Assembly (NCBI RefSeq): GCF_918697865.1
Contig: NZ_CAKKMV010000002.1
Span: 62,001-126,000 of the forward strand
Source of the DNA: Massilia sp. Bi118
GTDB taxonomy: Bacteria > Pseudomonadota > Gammaproteobacteria > Burkholderiales > Burkholderiaceae_D
DNA: 64,000 nucleotides
Reading direction: 5' to 3'
A program made the translations under genes and the position numbers. The notes beneath the pieces were generated by a model that saw only the letters and a list, made by a program, of their open reading frames with translations, was not told the origin of the DNA and made no database searches. Shown here piece after piece: positions 11,138 through 20,766 of the stretch. The first letter of the stretch is position 1. The number at the start of each line of letters is the position of its first letter.

Positions 11138-13810
11138 ATGACCAAAGCCCTCATCATTGCCGAGAAACCCTCCGTGGCGAACGACATCGCCAAGGCGCTC
11201 GGCGGCTTTACCAAGCACGATGAGTATTTCGAATCCGACGAATACGTCCTGTCGTCCGCCGTCGGCCACCTGCTGGAAATCGCGGTGCCCGAGGAGTACG
11301 ACGTCAAGCGCGGCAAGTGGAGCTTCACCCACCTGCCGATGATCCCGCCGTACTTTGCGCTGAACCCGATCGCCAAGACCGAATCGCGTCTCAAGGTGCT
11401 GAACAAGCTGATCAAGCGCAAGGACGTCACCACCCTGATCAACGCATGCGACGCGGGCCGCGAAGGGGAGCTGATCTTCCGCCTGATCGCCCAGAACGCC
11501 AAGGCCAAGCAATCGGTCAAGCGCCTGTGGCTGCAGTCGATGACGCCGAACGCGATCCGCGACGGCTTCGCCCACCTGCGCACTGACGAAGAGATGATGC
11601 CGCTGGCCGATGCCGCGCGCTGCCGCTCGGAAGCGGACTGGCTGATCGGCATCAACGGCACCCGCGCCATGACTGCCTTCAACTCGAAGGAAGGCGGCTT
11701 CTTCCTGACGACGGTCGGCCGCGTGCAGACCCCGACCCTGTCGATCGTGGTCGAGCGCGAAGAAAAGATCCGCAAGTTCGTGCCGCGCGATTACTGGGAA
11801 GTGCGCGCCGAGTTCGTCTGCGCCGCCGGCGTCTACGAAGGGCGCTGGCTGGACACCAAGTTCAAGAAGGACGAGAACGATCCGGAAAAGCGCGCCGAGC
11901 GCCTGTGGAGCAAGGCCGCTGCCGAATCCATCGTCGTGGCCTGCCACGGCAAGCAGGGCGTCGTTACCGAGGAATCGAAGCCGACCACCTCGATGGCCCC
12001 GGCCCTGTTCGACCTGACCTCGCTGCAGCGCGAAGCCAACGGCCGCTTCGGCTTCTCGGCCAAGAACACCCTGGGCCTGGCCCAGGCGCTGTACGAAAAG
12101 CACAAGGTGCTGACCTACCCGCGTACCGATTCGCGCGCGCTGCCGGAAGACTACCTGAACACGGTCAAGCAGACCCTGGAAGTCCTGAAGGGGAACTCGA
12201 ATTACCACCAGTTCGCCAAGCAGATCCTGGACAAGGGCTGGGTCAAGCCGAACAAACGCATCTTCGACAACAGCAAGATCTCGGACCACTTCGCGATCAT
12301 CCCGACCGGCGTGGTGCCGAAGAACCTGTCCGAGCCTGAGCAGAAGCTCTACGACCTGGTCACGCGCCGCTTCATGGCCGTGTTCTTCCCGGCCGCCGAG
12401 TTCCTGGTCACGACCCGCTTCACCGAAGTCTCGGGCCACCAGTTCAAGACCGAAGGCAAGGTCATGACCAACCCCGGCTGGCTGGCCGTGTACGGCAAGG
12501 ATGCCGCCACCGGCGACGACAAGGACGGCGCCAGCCTGGTCCCGGTCGCCAAGGGCGAGAAGGTCCTGGCCGACAAGGTCACGCCGAACGGCTTGGTCAC
12601 GAAACCGCCCGCACGCTACAACGAAGCGACCCTGCTGTCGGCCATGGAAGGCGCGGGCAAGCTGGTCGACTCCGACGAGCTGCGCGACGCCATGGCCGGC
12701 AAGGGCCTGGGCACGCCGGCAACGCGCGCGGCCATCATCGAAGGCCTGCTGACCGAGAAGTACCTGCTGCGCGAAGGCCGCGAGATGATTCCGACCGCCA
12801 AGGCGTTCCAGTTGATGACCCTTTTGCGCGGCCTGGGCGTGAACGAACTGACGGCGCCGGAACTGACCGGCGAGTGGGAATACAAGCTGTCGCAGATGGA
12901 AAAGGGCAACATCACGCGTGAAGAGTTCATGCGCGAGATCGCCCAGATGACCCAGATCATCGTCAAGCGCGCCAAGGAATACGACAACGACACCATCCCG
13001 GGCGAGTACGCTACCCTTAAAACGCCGTGCCCGAACTGCGCCGGCGTGGTCAAGGAAAACTACCGCCGTTTCGCCTGCACCAAGTGCGACTTCTCGATGT
13101 CCAAGGTGCCGGGCGGCCGCCAGTTCGAGATCGAGGAAGTCGAGGAACTGCTGCAGAAGCGCACCATCGGTCCGCTGCAGGGCTTCCGCTCGAAGATGGG
13201 CCGCCCGTTCGCCGCGGTGCTGCGCATCGTGCGCGACGAGGACATCCACAACTACAAGCTGGAGTTCGACTTCGGCCAGGACAAGGACGAGGGCGAGGAC
13301 GGCGAGGGCGTCGACTTCACCGGCCAGACCGCGCTCGGCCCCTGCCCGAAATGCTTCGGCGGCGTCTACGAGATGCCCTTGGCCTACGTGTGCGAGAAGA
13401 GCGTGTCCAAGCCCAAGACCTGCGACTTCCGCAGCGGCCGCATCATCCTGCAGCAGGAAATCCTGCCGGAGCAGATGGCCAAGCTGCTGAACGACGGCAA
13501 GACCGACCTGCTGCCGGGCTTCATCTCGCAGCGCACGCGCCGTGCCTTCAAGGCTTACTTGGTGCGCGGCAAAGATGGCAAGATCAGCTTCGAGTTCGAG
13601 CCACGCGCAGTCAAGCCGGGTGCGAAGCCGAAAGCCGGCGCTGCGGTTGCGGATGAAGGCGAGGGCGGCGATGTTGCGGTAGCGGCCAAGAAGACTGCGG
13701 CGCGTAAAGCGCCGGCCAAGGCTGCGACCAAGACGGCGGCCAAGAAGGCGCCTGCGAAGACGGCTGCGGCGAAGCCGGCGGCCAAGCGGGCGGCTAGTAC
13801 GGCGAAGTAA
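11138..13810 (+). CDS. topB: DNA topoisomerase III
   Basis: A type IA topoisomerase that decatenates and relaxes DNA through a 5'-phosphotyrosine link. The protein is 890 residues. The TOPRIM domain starts MTKALIIAEKPSVANDIA, with the metal-binding acidic motif NACDAGREGELIFR; the catalytic tyrosine is Y327 in KVLTYPRTDSRALP (E. coli Y328). The C terminus has cysteine clusters of zinc-ribbon type (CPNCAGVV, CTKCDF, CPKCFGG). The last ~60 residues are an A/K/P-rich, histone-H1-like tail with repeated KKAPAK-type units, longer than in E. coli TopB. A purine-rich stretch (AGAGAAACC) precedes the ATG. Confidence 0.97.
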   Translation: MTKALIIAEKPSVANDIAKALGGFTKHDEYFESDEYVLSSAVGHLLEIAVPEEYDVKRGKWSFTHLPMIPPYFALNPIAKTESRLKVLNKLIKRKDVTTLINACDAGREGELIFRLIAQNAKAKQSVKRLWLQSMTPNAIRDGFAHLRTDEEMMPLADAARCRSEADWLIGINGTRAMTAFNSKEGGFFLTTVGRVQTPTLSIVVEREEKIRKFVPRDYWEVRAEFVCAAGVYEGRWLDTKFKKDENDPEKRAERLWSKAAAESIVVACHGKQGVVTEESKPTTSMAPALFDLTSLQREANGRFGFSAKNTLGLAQALYEKHKVLTYPRTDSRALPEDYLNTVKQTLEVLKGNSNYHQFAKQILDKGWVKPNKRIFDNSKISDHFAIIPTGVVPKNLSEPEQKLYDLVTRRFMAVFFPAAEFLVTTRFTEVSGHQFKTEGKVMTNPGWLAVYGKDAATGDDKDGASLVPVAKGEKVLADKVTPNGLVTKPPARYNEATLLSAMEGAGKLVDSDELRDAMAGKGLGTPATRAAIIEGLLTEKYLLREGREMIPTAKAFQLMTLLRGLGVNELTAPELTGEWEYKLSQMEKGNITREEFMREIAQMTQIIVKRAKEYDNDTIPGEYATLKTPCPNCAGVVKENYRRFACTKCDFSMSKVPGGRQFEIEEVEELLQKRTIGPLQGFRSKMGRPFAAVLRIVRDEDIHNYKLEFDFGQDKDEGEDGEGVDFTGQTALGPCPKCFGGVYEMPLAYVCEKSVSKPKTCDFRSGRIILQQEILPEQMAKLLNDGKTDLLPGFISQRTRRAFKAYLVRGKDGKISFEFEPRAVKPGAKPKAGAAVADEGEGGDVAVAAKKTAARKAPAKAATKTAAKKAPAKTAAAKPAAKRAASTAK

Positions 13811-13842
13811 GCCGGCGCCTTTGGCCTTGCTGCATGCATGAG

Positions 13843-13872
13843 AACCGCGGACCTGTGTCTGCGGTTTTTTTT
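13843..13872 (+). terminator. Terminator after topB
   Basis: AACCGCGGAC (13843-13852) pairs with GTCTGCGGTT (13857-13866) with one mismatch, followed by an eight-base T-run. Confidence 0.85.
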
Positions 13873-13887
13873 CGTGGGTCGCCCGGC

Positions 13888-14145
13888 TTAGTGCTTGCCT
13901 TTCTTGTCCTTCCCAAGTTCCCGCCAGTCCTTCTCATTCAACTCGACGTCGAACTTCTTCGCCGCAGCCTGGATATGCTTCCAGGCCTCATCCCGCTCCT
14001 GGTCCGTCACGCCCTCGACCCGGTCGAAGCGGGCGACGGCGTTGCGCACGTGGCTGGCGTCCTCCAGCGGCTCCTTGCGCTGCTTGGGAAAGGCGAATTG
14101 CCTGCCCGGGATCTCGTCCCGGTCTTCCTGGTCCAGTTTGCTCAT
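13888..14145 (-). CDS. Small conserved hypothetical protein
   Basis: An 85-residue, highly charged soluble protein with a lysine-rich end. It contains FAFPKQRKEPLEDASHVRNA followed by a second stretch with VARFDRVEGVTDQERDEAW, a pattern I associate with a small family (probably DUF6582) found in stress-related or genome-plasticity contexts; I could not confirm the family here. It has a good start (ATG 14145, GAGGCCCC upstream). It is convergent with topB and bounded by two terminators, so it is its own transcription unit. No catalytic residues are evident. Confidence 0.7.
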   Translation of the reverse strand: MSKLDQEDRDEIPGRQFAFPKQRKEPLEDASHVRNAVARFDRVEGVTDQERDEAWKHIQAAAKKFDVELNEKDWRELGKDKKGKH

Positions 14146-14215
14146 GGGGCCTCCTCGGTATGCGTGGCCGATTATGCCCCTGGCAGCGATGCGCCGGCGG
14201 ACGCTTGCAAGGGAC

Positions 14216-14251
14216 GTAAAAAAACCGCGAATCGCTTCGCGGTTTTTTTAC
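14216..14251. terminator. Bidirectional terminator/palindrome
   Basis: A perfect 16-bp inverted repeat, GTAAAAAAACCGCGAA (14216-14231) with its complement at 14236-14251, with a TCGC loop. On the minus strand it ends the 67-residue gene at 14283-14486. It lies just upstream of the 85-residue gene. Confidence 0.85.
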
Positions 14252-14282
14252 GCCTGCCGCACTCGGCGGCGGCGGCAGAAAC

Positions 14283-14486
14283 TTATTCCTGCCAATCCTG
14301 CAGCGCCTTGATCGCCGCCTCCCCGTTGCGGATCGCCTTCACGCGACGCACGATTTCGGCGCGGTAGGCCTCTTCGGCGTCCTGTTCGGGTTCGTCGCTG
14401 TCGGTCAGCAGCAGCTGCATCAGCAGATGCTTGTCGGCAGCGGACAATTGCTGAATTTCTGAGGCCAGTTCGGCGACGGTGGACAT
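14283..14486 (-). CDS. Small hypothetical protein
   Basis: A 67-residue acidic, probably all-helical protein (MSTVAELASEIQQLSAADK at the start, then KHLLMQLLL) followed by a basic helix (AEIVRRVKAIRNGEAAIKAL). Size and charge resemble addiction-module components, but no toxin partner is adjacent and I do not recognise the family. AGGAG lies a few bases before the ATG. A terminator directly downstream makes it a single-gene unit. It follows the permease-peptidase fusion gene in the same direction, after a 46-bp gap. Confidence 0.6.
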   Translation of the reverse strand: MSTVAELASEIQQLSAADKHLLMQLLLTDSDEPEQDAEEAYRAEIVRRVKAIRNGEAAIKALQDWQE

Positions 14487-14532
14487 GCTGAAGCTCCTAA
14501 CAGGAAATTGTGACCAAATAATAACGTAGACT

Positions 14533-17500
14533 TTAATGCATGTCGACAGGGACCATGTTGTCCGTTGGTTTCCTGTCGATCAGCTTGTTGTCGGGGTCGA
14601 TACCGGCCCGCGCCGGTCGGCCGTCCACCACCAGCGTGACCGTTTGCGCACGGCGGTCGACCAGGCGGCGTTCGCGCGCCAGCGGGTTGCCGTTGTCGTC
14701 GTCGACGCCGAATTCGATCCAGTCCTTGAGCGGCACCTCGCGCTCCTCGCCCAGCTCGCCGGCGCGCACCTTGCCGGCCTTGGCGCGGATCGTCACTTCG
14801 TATTTGCCGTCCGGGCGGCGCTGCGCGCTGGCGCTGTCTGCGCGGTTTTCATACAGGACGATGGACTCGAACAGGTCGTCGATCAGGTAAGCCTTGTCGG
14901 GCGGGGTGATTGCACGCAGCTTCTCGACCAGGGTGGTGACGGTCGGGTAGGGCGGCCCGCGGAAGGCGTGCTCCAGCAGCAGCTGGCGCAGGACGCCGTT
15001 CACGGCTTGCTCGCCCACCAGGTCCTGCAGCAGGTACATCGCCAGGCTGCCCTTGCGGTAGTGAATGTAGGGCTGGTCCTCGTTCTGCGCCAGCGGCAGC
15101 TCCTTGCGCGTCTCGGTCGCCCGGCCCATCAGGTATTCCTCGAGGTCGTAGCGCAGGAAGCGCCGCATCCTGCTGGAGCCGAAGGTGCGCCGCATCGTCA
15201 TCAGCGCCGTGTACTCGGCCAGGCTCTCGGACAGCACGGTGGCGCCGCGGCTGTCGGCGCCGATCAACTGGTGGCCCCACCACTGGTGCCCGACCTCGTG
15301 CGCGGTGATGTAGTAGGGGTAGTCGATGTCCTTGCGCGATTCCGGATCGACTTTGGCGATGAAGCCGGCGCTTTCCGAGAAAGGGATGACGCCCGGCGCC
15401 GCCTGCGCATAGGACGCATAGCGCGGGAACTCGGCGATGCGCAGCTCGCGGTGCTGGTAGGGTCCGAACTGCGTCGAGCCGTATTCCAGCGCGGCCTTGG
15501 CGCCGCGGATCATGCGGTCGACATTGTAGTCGTGACCAGGCTGGTGGTAGACGTCGATGGTCACGTCCTGCCAGCGGTCGTGCCGCACTTCGTAGCGCGC
15601 CGACTGGAAGGTATAGAAATTCAGGATCGGCTTGTCCATCCGGTAGTGGAAGTAGTGGCGGCCCTTGGCCATCCATTCGCTGTCCAGGGTGCCCGGCGCC
15701 ACCGCGATCTGGTCGAGGCTCGTGCTGACCACGGCGTCAAAGCGGATCCAGTCGGCGTCGCCGCCGAGGTAGTTGTTGGCCTGCGCGGACGCATCTTCGC
15801 GCGCCGCCATGCGCTCCTTCGGCGCCAGGCCGTGGCGCTTGCGGTCACGGTCGTCCTGCAGCTCGACGCTTTGCTGGTAGCCGATGTGGGGCAGGATGGC
15901 GTTGCTGAAGAAGCTGCCGTTGGCCACCACCGCGGTGTCGCGGCCCAGGCCCAGCACGCCGCCGGGCGCGTCTTCGAGCTCGAATTCGAGGGCGATGCGG
16001 CCGCCCGCGGCCAACGGCGTGGTCAGGGCATAGCGGTAGAAGCCGCGCTTCTCGTCGGCGTCCAACAGGCGCACAGGCTGCGAAAAGCGCGGGCGCAGCG
16101 TCGGTCCCGGGCGCTGGCTCAGGAACAGTTCCGCGATCGGCGTGCCGCTGCGGTTCTCCAGCTGGTAGGCGCCTTTCACTTTCAGGGTGCGGCTGGCCGG
16201 CAGGATGTCGACCTGCAGGTCGACGCTGGCGATGCGCGGCTGCGCTGCCTTGGCGTAGCGGTGGTAATACAGTTCGTATTCGGCGCGCAGGCGGTCCCTG
16301 GTCCAGGCGGACTGGTAGGCGCCGACGTGCTCCAGGTTGTACCAGAGGAGGGCGCCGGAACCTAGAAAGAGCAGCGTGCCCAGGCCGAAGGCGCCCAGCA
16401 CGCCGGGGCTCAGGCGCTGGCGCGCCAGCTGCAGGCGCTCGCGGAAGGTGTCGGACACGCCGCGCGGCCACAACACCACTGCCGCTGCCAGCAGCACCAG
16501 CGCCGCGCCGCCCCAGTACACCAGCAGCGCGCGCTGCAGGGCCAGGTGGTGACCGAAGCCGTTCATCGCCGAATAGGTGATGTCCGGCAGCGCGCCGTAC
16601 AGCAGCATCGGGTGGTCCAGGCCGAGCGAGCCGAGGGTGATGCTGGCGATGTAGTACAGCACCAGCACGAAGTAGCCGAGGTATTTGTGGTTCAGGATCG
16701 CCTGCACCGTGATCGCCAGTATGGCGAGCAGGGCGTACTTGGGCAGCAGGACGCCGAACAGGGTGAACAGGTAGAGGCCTGGCTCCAGCGCCACGTAGCC
16801 GCGGGACAGCTGGATCAGCATCCCGCACACCATCGCCACCAGCAGCAGCACGGCCTGCAGGCCGACCAGGGCCAGGGTCTTGGCCGCCAGCGGCAGCCAG
16901 CTCGGCACCGGCAGCGCGTCCAGCATCAGCGACATGCGCGCTTCGCGCTCGCGCCAGACCATCTCGCCGGCATAGAAGGTGGTGACGATCAGCAGGAACA
17001 GCGCGAAGACGTCGCGGATCAGCTCCAGCACCATGTAGGTGACCGGATAGGTCTTGGTGCCGAAGATGGCGCCCAGGTCGAGCGAGCTGACCACCAGCAC
17101 CAGCACGCCGGCCAGTGCGATGACGGCGAAATAGATGTTCTTGACCGACTCGCGCAGGTCGAGCCAGGCCGATTTGAAGAGCAGGAGGCTGAGGCGGCGC
17201 GCCACGAAGTCCGGCGCCTCCTTCGTGCCGCCCGCGGGCTGGGAAGAGGGAGTCGCCGCGGTCTCGCCTTCGCCGCGCGCGGCCGCACGCCGGGTGGCGG
17301 GGCTGGAGACGAAGCTGAAGCGCCAGTAGCCGAGCAAGAGCACAATCGACGCGAACGCCGACCAGATCAGGCGGTTCGCCAGGTAGACGCCTTCGAAGGG
17401 GATCATGCGCGCATTGCGCTCGGCGATGGTCCAGTACTCCGTCAGGCGGATCAGGGCGGTGGTGCCGAAGGGATCGATCAGCGCCGCCAGGGTCTTGTAA

Positions 17501-18117
17501 TCGAGGTCGCGCGCCAGCGAGGGCGCGACCAGGTAGCCGATCATCATCACCACGCCGGCCACGTACACCGGCAGCATGCGCCGCGTCAGGGCCGCCAGCA
17601 CGAAGAAGATGGCGCCGAAGATGAACAGGTTGGGCAGCAGGGTCAGGAAGTAGGGCTGCAGGTAGGCCAGCGCCTTGAAGGCGCCCACCCGCGAGGGATC
17701 GACGCCGGGCAGCAGGGCTCCCAGCAGGTTGCCCAGCACGATGGAGGAGAACACCACCGCCAGCGTGGCCAGCGCCCCCAGGTAGCGCCCGAACACATAG
17801 GCGTGCTTGGGAATCGGCGCGCTGAAGAAGAAGTGATGGGTCTCGTATTCGAAGTCCTGCTGCACCGAGCGGCCCATGACGGCGGCCGCCACCACGATGC
17901 CGAAGCAGCCGAGGAAGGCCGAGGACAGCGCCACCTGGCGCGGGCCGTTGACCAGCACCCGGCCGCCGAAGGAGATCGTGATGTCCTTGAAGGCGCCGCC
18001 GGCGGCCGCCACCCACAGCATGGCCAGCGCCAGGAAGGCGAAAAAGTAGATCCAGGTGGACAGCAGTTTCAGGCGCTGCCGTGCTTCGAACAGCGCGATG
18101 GCGTAAAGCGCGCGCAT
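14533..18117 (-). CDS. ABC-2 permease fused to an M1-type metallopeptidase domain
   Basis: A 1194-residue membrane protein. The N-terminal half contains two ABC-2-like sets of hydrophobic helices (about residues 20-260 and 310-570), separated by a polar linker rich in E/A/T/P. A periplasmic-like segment follows, then a peptidase M1 domain with the zinc motif [10 protein letters not shown] (HEXXH at about residues 939-943) and a downstream ESLAEY glutamate. The usual M1 aminopeptidase motif GXMEN is absent; its place is taken by [11 protein letters not shown]. Fusions of this kind occur in Proteobacteria and Bacteroidetes, always beside an ABC ATPase, as here (4-bp gap to 18122-19015). The substrate is unknown; export of peptides or of processed peptides is a guess. 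Confidence 0.88.
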   Translation of the reverse strand: MRALYAIALFEARQRLKLLSTWIYFFAFLALAMLWVAAAGGAFKDITISFGGRVLVNGPRQVALSSAFLGCFGIVVAAAVMGRSVQQDFEYETHHFFFSAPIPKHAYVFGRYLGALATLAVVFSSIVLGNLLGALLPGVDPSRVGAFKALAYLQPYFLTLLPNLFIFGAIFFVLAALTRRMLPVYVAGVVMMIGYLVAPSLARDLDYKTLAALIDPFGTTALIRLTEYWTIAERNARMIPFEGVYLANRLIWSAFASIVLLLGYWRFSFVSSPATRRAAARGEGETAATPSSQPAGGTKEAPDFVARRLSLLLFKSAWLDLRESVKNIYFAVIALAGVLVLVVSSLDLGAIFGTKTYPVTYMVLELIRDVFALFLLIVTTFYAGEMVWREREARMSLMLDALPVPSWLPLAAKTLALVGLQAVLLLVAMVCGMLIQLSRGYVALEPGLYLFTLFGVLLPKYALLAILAITVQAILNHKYLGYFVLVLYYIASITLGSLGLDHPMLLYGALPDITYSAMNGFGHHLALQRALLVYWGGAALVLLAAAVVLWPRGVSDTFRERLQLARQRLSPGVLGAFGLGTLLFLGSGALLWYNLEHVGAYQSAWTRDRLRAEYELYYHRYAKAAQPRIASVDLQVDILPASRTLKVKGAYQLENRSGTPIAELFLSQRPGPTLRPRFSQPVRLLDADEKRGFYRYALTTPLAAGGRIALEFELEDAPGGVLGLGRDTAVVANGSFFSNAILPHIGYQQSVELQDDRDRKRHGLAPKERMAAREDASAQANNYLGGDADWIRFDAVVSTSLDQIAVAPGTLDSEWMAKGRHYFHYRMDKPILNFYTFQSARYEVRHDRWQDVTIDVYHQPGHDYNVDRMIRGAKAALEYGSTQFGPYQHRELRIAEFPRYASYAQAAPGVIPFSESAGFIAKVDPESRKDIDYPYYITAHEVGHQWWGHQLIGADSRGATVLSESLAEYTALMTMRRTFGSSRMRRFLRYDLEEYLMGRATETRKELPLAQNEDQPYIHYRKGSLAMYLLQDLVGEQAVNGVLRQLLLEHAFRGPPYPTVTTLVEKLRAITPPDKAYLIDDLFESIVLYENRADSASAQRRPDGKYEVTIRAKAGKVRAGELGEEREVPLKDWIEFGVDDDNGNPLARERRLVDRRAQTVTLVVDGRPARAGIDPDNKLIDRKPTDNMVPVDMH

Positions 18118-18121
18118 GGTA

Positions 18122-19015
18122 TCAGCAGTTCCCTGCTAGAGCGTTGTGGCGGCCGGCGATGGTGGCGAAATAAACGTCTTCGAGGGTCGGGTGGACCGGC
18201 TCGAAATCGTCGCCCGGATAGCGCTCCGCATACACGTGGATCATCGGGCGTCCGCTCAGCAGGCGGGTCGAGATCACGGTGTGGCGCTTCTGGAAGGCGA
18301 GCAGTTCCGGCTTGTTGACGAAGCGGGCCCAGATCTTCCCCTCGATGCCTTCGATGAGATTGGCCGGCTCGCCGCACAGCAGCACGTGGCCCTTGTTAAT
18401 GATCGCCATGTTCGCGCACAGGTCGGCGACGTCGGAGACGATGTGGGTGGACAGGATCACGGTCTTGTCCTGGCCGATGTCGGACAGCAGGTTATGGAAG
18501 CGCACCCGTTCCTGCGGGTCGAGGCCGGCGGTCGGCTCGTCGACGATGATCAGCTGCGGGTCGCCCAGCAGCGCCTGGGCGATGCCGAAGCGCTGCTTCA
18601 TGCCGCCCGAGAAGGTGCCGAGGCGCTGGTCGCGCACCTCGAACAAGTTGGTTTGCTGGAGCAGGCCGTCGACGACTTCGCGGCGCCGCGCGCGGTTCGC
18701 CAGGCCCTTCAACTGCGCAAAATGGTCGAGCAGTTCGTAAGCAGTCACTTTCGGGTAGACGCCGAAATCCTGCGGCAGGTAGCCGAGCAGGCGGCGCACT
18801 TCGTCTTTTTCGTCGAGGACGTCGATATCGTCCAGGAACACGGAACCGGAATCGCATTCCTGCAAGGTCGCGAGGATCCGCATCAGGGTCGATTTGCCGG
18901 CGCCGTTCGGCCCGAGCAGGCCGAACATCCCGGGCGGGATGCGCAGCGTGACCCCGTCCAGCGCCACCACGCCGTTGGCGTAGGTCTTGGACAGATGGCG
19001 GATTTCTAATTCCAT
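18122..19015 (-). CDS. ABC transporter ATP-binding protein (partner of permease-peptidase)
   Basis: A 297-residue ATPase. It has Walker [10 protein letters not shown], the signature-like [15 protein letters not shown], Walker [14 protein letters not shown] and the H-loop [12 protein letters not shown], so it looks catalytically complete. A ~70-residue C-terminal extension follows the ATPase core. The open frame extends 48 codons upstream, but similarity begins at [15 protein letters not shown], so the ATG at 19015 is chosen. It is the first gene of a two-gene minus-strand operon with the M1-fused permease 4 bp downstream, divergent from the gene at 19231. Confidence 0.95.
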   Translation of the reverse strand: MELEIRHLSKTYANGVVALDGVTLRIPPGMFGLLGPNGAGKSTLMRILATLQECDSGSVFLDDIDVLDEKDEVRRLLGYLPQDFGVYPKVTAYELLDHFAQLKGLANRARRREVVDGLLQQTNLFEVRDQRLGTFSGGMKQRFGIAQALLGDPQLIIVDEPTAGLDPQERVRFHNLLSDIGQDKTVILSTHIVSDVADLCANMAIINKGHVLLCGEPANLIEGIEGKIWARFVNKPELLAFQKRHTVISTRLLSGRPMIHVYAERYPGDDFEPVHPTLEDVYFATIAGRHNALAGNC

Positions 19016-19230
19016 AGTGAGAATCTGCGTACTTTGATGACTATTGCATTGTATTAAAAATGAGCTGCAGGGGTAGAGCCCATGCGACACACGGCAGTTT
19101 CGCCGGCCCAGAGTGCAAAAACGCGGCATTGAGGCGTAGCGGAAACAACACCCCAGCATACGCCAGTGAAAAATCCCTGTCTAGTTTGACAACTTCCTTT
19201 CCCTGCCCGGATGGGGGTATAGTTGCTCCC

Positions 19231-19650
19231 ATGGATACCATCATCAAGGACAAGATCCTGGCCGTGACCCGCCAGGGCCGCACCCGCATTGAGGCCACCG
19301 ACTGGTTCCGCGTCGCCACCGGACTGCATTACCTGGCCGGCCTGATGACCAAGGAAGCGATCGACTTCGCCAAGGTCGACCGCGAATACAACCGCTTCGT
19401 CTACCAGAGCATCGGCGGCGGCCACACCATCACCAGCATCCTGCAGTTCATGAGCGGGGAGAAAGTGCTGCCGACGCTGCAGTCGCCACGCTTCATGGCG
19501 GTGTTCGGCGAAAGCTGCCCGGAGGTGCCACCCGATTCGATTCCATTCCTGCTGGAGCTGAACCTGGGCGTGGCGAAGAACATCTCGAAGCTGGAGGTAG
19601 CGGGGCCGGTGCACGACTGGCTGCAGCGGCAGAAGGGCGGCGCGATATAA
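19231..19650 (+). CDS. Conserved hypothetical protein upstream of coq7
   Basis: A 139-residue soluble protein of no family I recognise. It starts [19 protein letters not shown] and is mixed alpha/beta by composition, without a signal peptide, membrane segment or obvious metal-binding cluster. TATAGT at 19218-19223 lies 7 bp before the ATG and no Shine-Dalgarno is visible, so the transcript could be leaderless. The open frame extends further upstream, but codon composition changes there and the ATG at 19231 is the most natural start. It stops 7 bp before coq7 and may be co-transcribed with it; a functional link is unproven. Confidence 0.75.
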   Translation: MDTIIKDKILAVTRQGRTRIEATDWFRVATGLHYLAGLMTKEAIDFAKVDREYNRFVYQSIGGGHTITSILQFMSGEKVLPTLQSPRFMAVFGESCPEVPPDSIPFLLELNLGVAKNISKLEVAGPVHDWLQRQKGGAI

Positions 19651-19657
19651 TAAAGCC

Positions 19658-20305
19658 ATGGAAAAGCTCACCCGCGACATCAACCCTCTCGACAACCTGA
19701 TCGCCGGCTTCGACCGCGCCCTGCGCGTGGTCGGCGGCGTGGCCAAGGCCTCGCGCCCGAACCCCGGCGCCGCGGCGCGCGACTGCGAATTGAACGACCA
19801 GGAGGCGCGCCACAGCGCCGGCCTGATGCGCGTGAACCACGTCGGCGAAGTTTGCGCCCAGGCCCTGTACGACTCGCAGGCGCGCTACGCCAGCAGCCCG
19901 GCGATGCGCGCGCAGTTCGTGCAGGCCGGCCGTGAGGAAGAAGACCACCTGGCCTGGACCGCCGAGCGCCTGGCCGAACTGGGCTCCCAGCCAAGTCTTT
20001 TGAATCCGCTGTGGTACGCCGGCGCCTATGCGCTGGGCACAGTGGCTGCGCGCATGGGCGACCCGCAGAGCCTGGGCTTCGTGGTGGAGACTGAGCGCCA
20101 GGTGGAGGCCCACCTGAACAGTCACCTCGATAAACTGCCGCCGCAGGACGGCAAATCGCGCGCCATCGTCGAGCAGATGCGTGTCGACGAGATCGAGCAC
20201 GGTTCGAAGGCGCAGGCGATGGGCGCGGCCGAGATGCCGCTGCCGGTGAAGATGGCGATGCAGGCCATGTCCAAGGTCATGACCACCACCGCGTATTACA
20301 TTTAA
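19658..20305 (+). CDS. coq7: Demethoxyubiquinone hydroxylase (2-polyprenyl-3-methyl-6-methoxy-1,4-benzoquinone monooxygenase)
   Basis: A di-iron enzyme for the C6 (Coq7/UbiF-equivalent) hydroxylation in ubiquinone synthesis, acting at the inner membrane. The protein is 215 residues. The ferritin-like iron ligands are visible as [15 protein letters not shown] (EXXH-type pair), EEEDHLAW, and [10 protein letters not shown] with VDEIEHG. This is the Coq7 type common in betaproteobacteria that lack UbiF. TATAAT at 19646-19651 overlaps the end of the preceding gene, 6 bp before the ATG, and may give a leaderless transcript. Its last 4 bp overlap the convergent OsmC gene. Confidence 0.95.
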   Translation: MEKLTRDINPLDNLIAGFDRALRVVGGVAKASRPNPGAAARDCELNDQEARHSAGLMRVNHVGEVCAQALYDSQARYASSPAMRAQFVQAGREEEDHLAWTAERLAELGSQPSLLNPLWYAGAYALGTVAARMGDPQSLGFVVETERQVEAHLNSHLDKLPPQDGKSRAIVEQMRVDEIEHGSKAQAMGAAEMPLPVKMAMQAMSKVMTTTAYYI

Positions 20306-20724
20306 GCCTCGACGATCTCGAAGGAATGTGTGATCTCGGCCGTCTTGGCCAGCATGATCGAAGCCGAGCAGTACTTGTCATGCGACAGGCTGACCGCCCG
20401 TTCCACCGCCGCCGGCTTCAGGTTCCTGCCGCTGACGATGAAGTGGAAGTGGATCTTCGTGAACACCTTCGGATCGCTGTCGGCGCGATCGGCCTTCAGT
20501 GTCACGTCGCAGCCGCGCACGTCTTCGCGGCCGCGCTTCAGGATCAGCACCACGTCATAGGCGGTGCAGCCGCCGGTTCCCAATAACACCATCTCCATCG
20601 GGCGCGGCGCCAGGTTGTGGCCGCCGCCTTCCGGCGCGCCGTCCATGTTGACCATGTGGCCCGAGCCGGTTTCGGCCCGGAAGCTCATCCCCGACGGGCC
20701 GTTCCAGCTGACTTTGACTTCCAT
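20302..20724 (-). CDS. OsmC family protein
   Basis: A 140-residue OsmC/Ohr-fold protein. The two conserved cysteines sit in [14 protein letters not shown] and [14 protein letters not shown]; in studied relatives such cysteines reduce organic or fatty-acid hydroperoxides. The N terminus ([19 protein letters not shown]) is more like the YhfA/OsmC-like branch than Ohr itself. It is convergent with coq7, overlapping by 4 bp, and is preceded on its strand by the exporter operon ending at 20767. The exact peroxide substrate is unknown. Confidence 0.92.
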   Translation of the reverse strand: MEVKVSWNGPSGMSFRAETGSGHMVNMDGAPEGGGHNLAPRPMEMVLLGTGGCTAYDVVLILKRGREDVRGCDVTLKADRADSDPKVFTKIHFHFIVSGRNLKPAAVERAVSLSHDKYCSASIMLAKTAEITHSFEIVEA

Positions 20725-20766
20725 TCGATCTCTCCCTAGCGTGATTCAGGGCGTCTATTCTACGGC

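Noticed and set aside
11114..13249. 711-codon minus-strand ORF across topB
   Set aside because: Shadow of topB; topB shows TOPRIM, catalytic Tyr and zinc ribbons, and the antisense translation has no family features.
16546..18318. Long plus-strand ORF (590 codons) opposite the permease-peptidase gene
   Set aside because: Low-complexity Q/H/R-rich translation with no motifs; the minus-strand gene has clear membrane helices and HEXXH.
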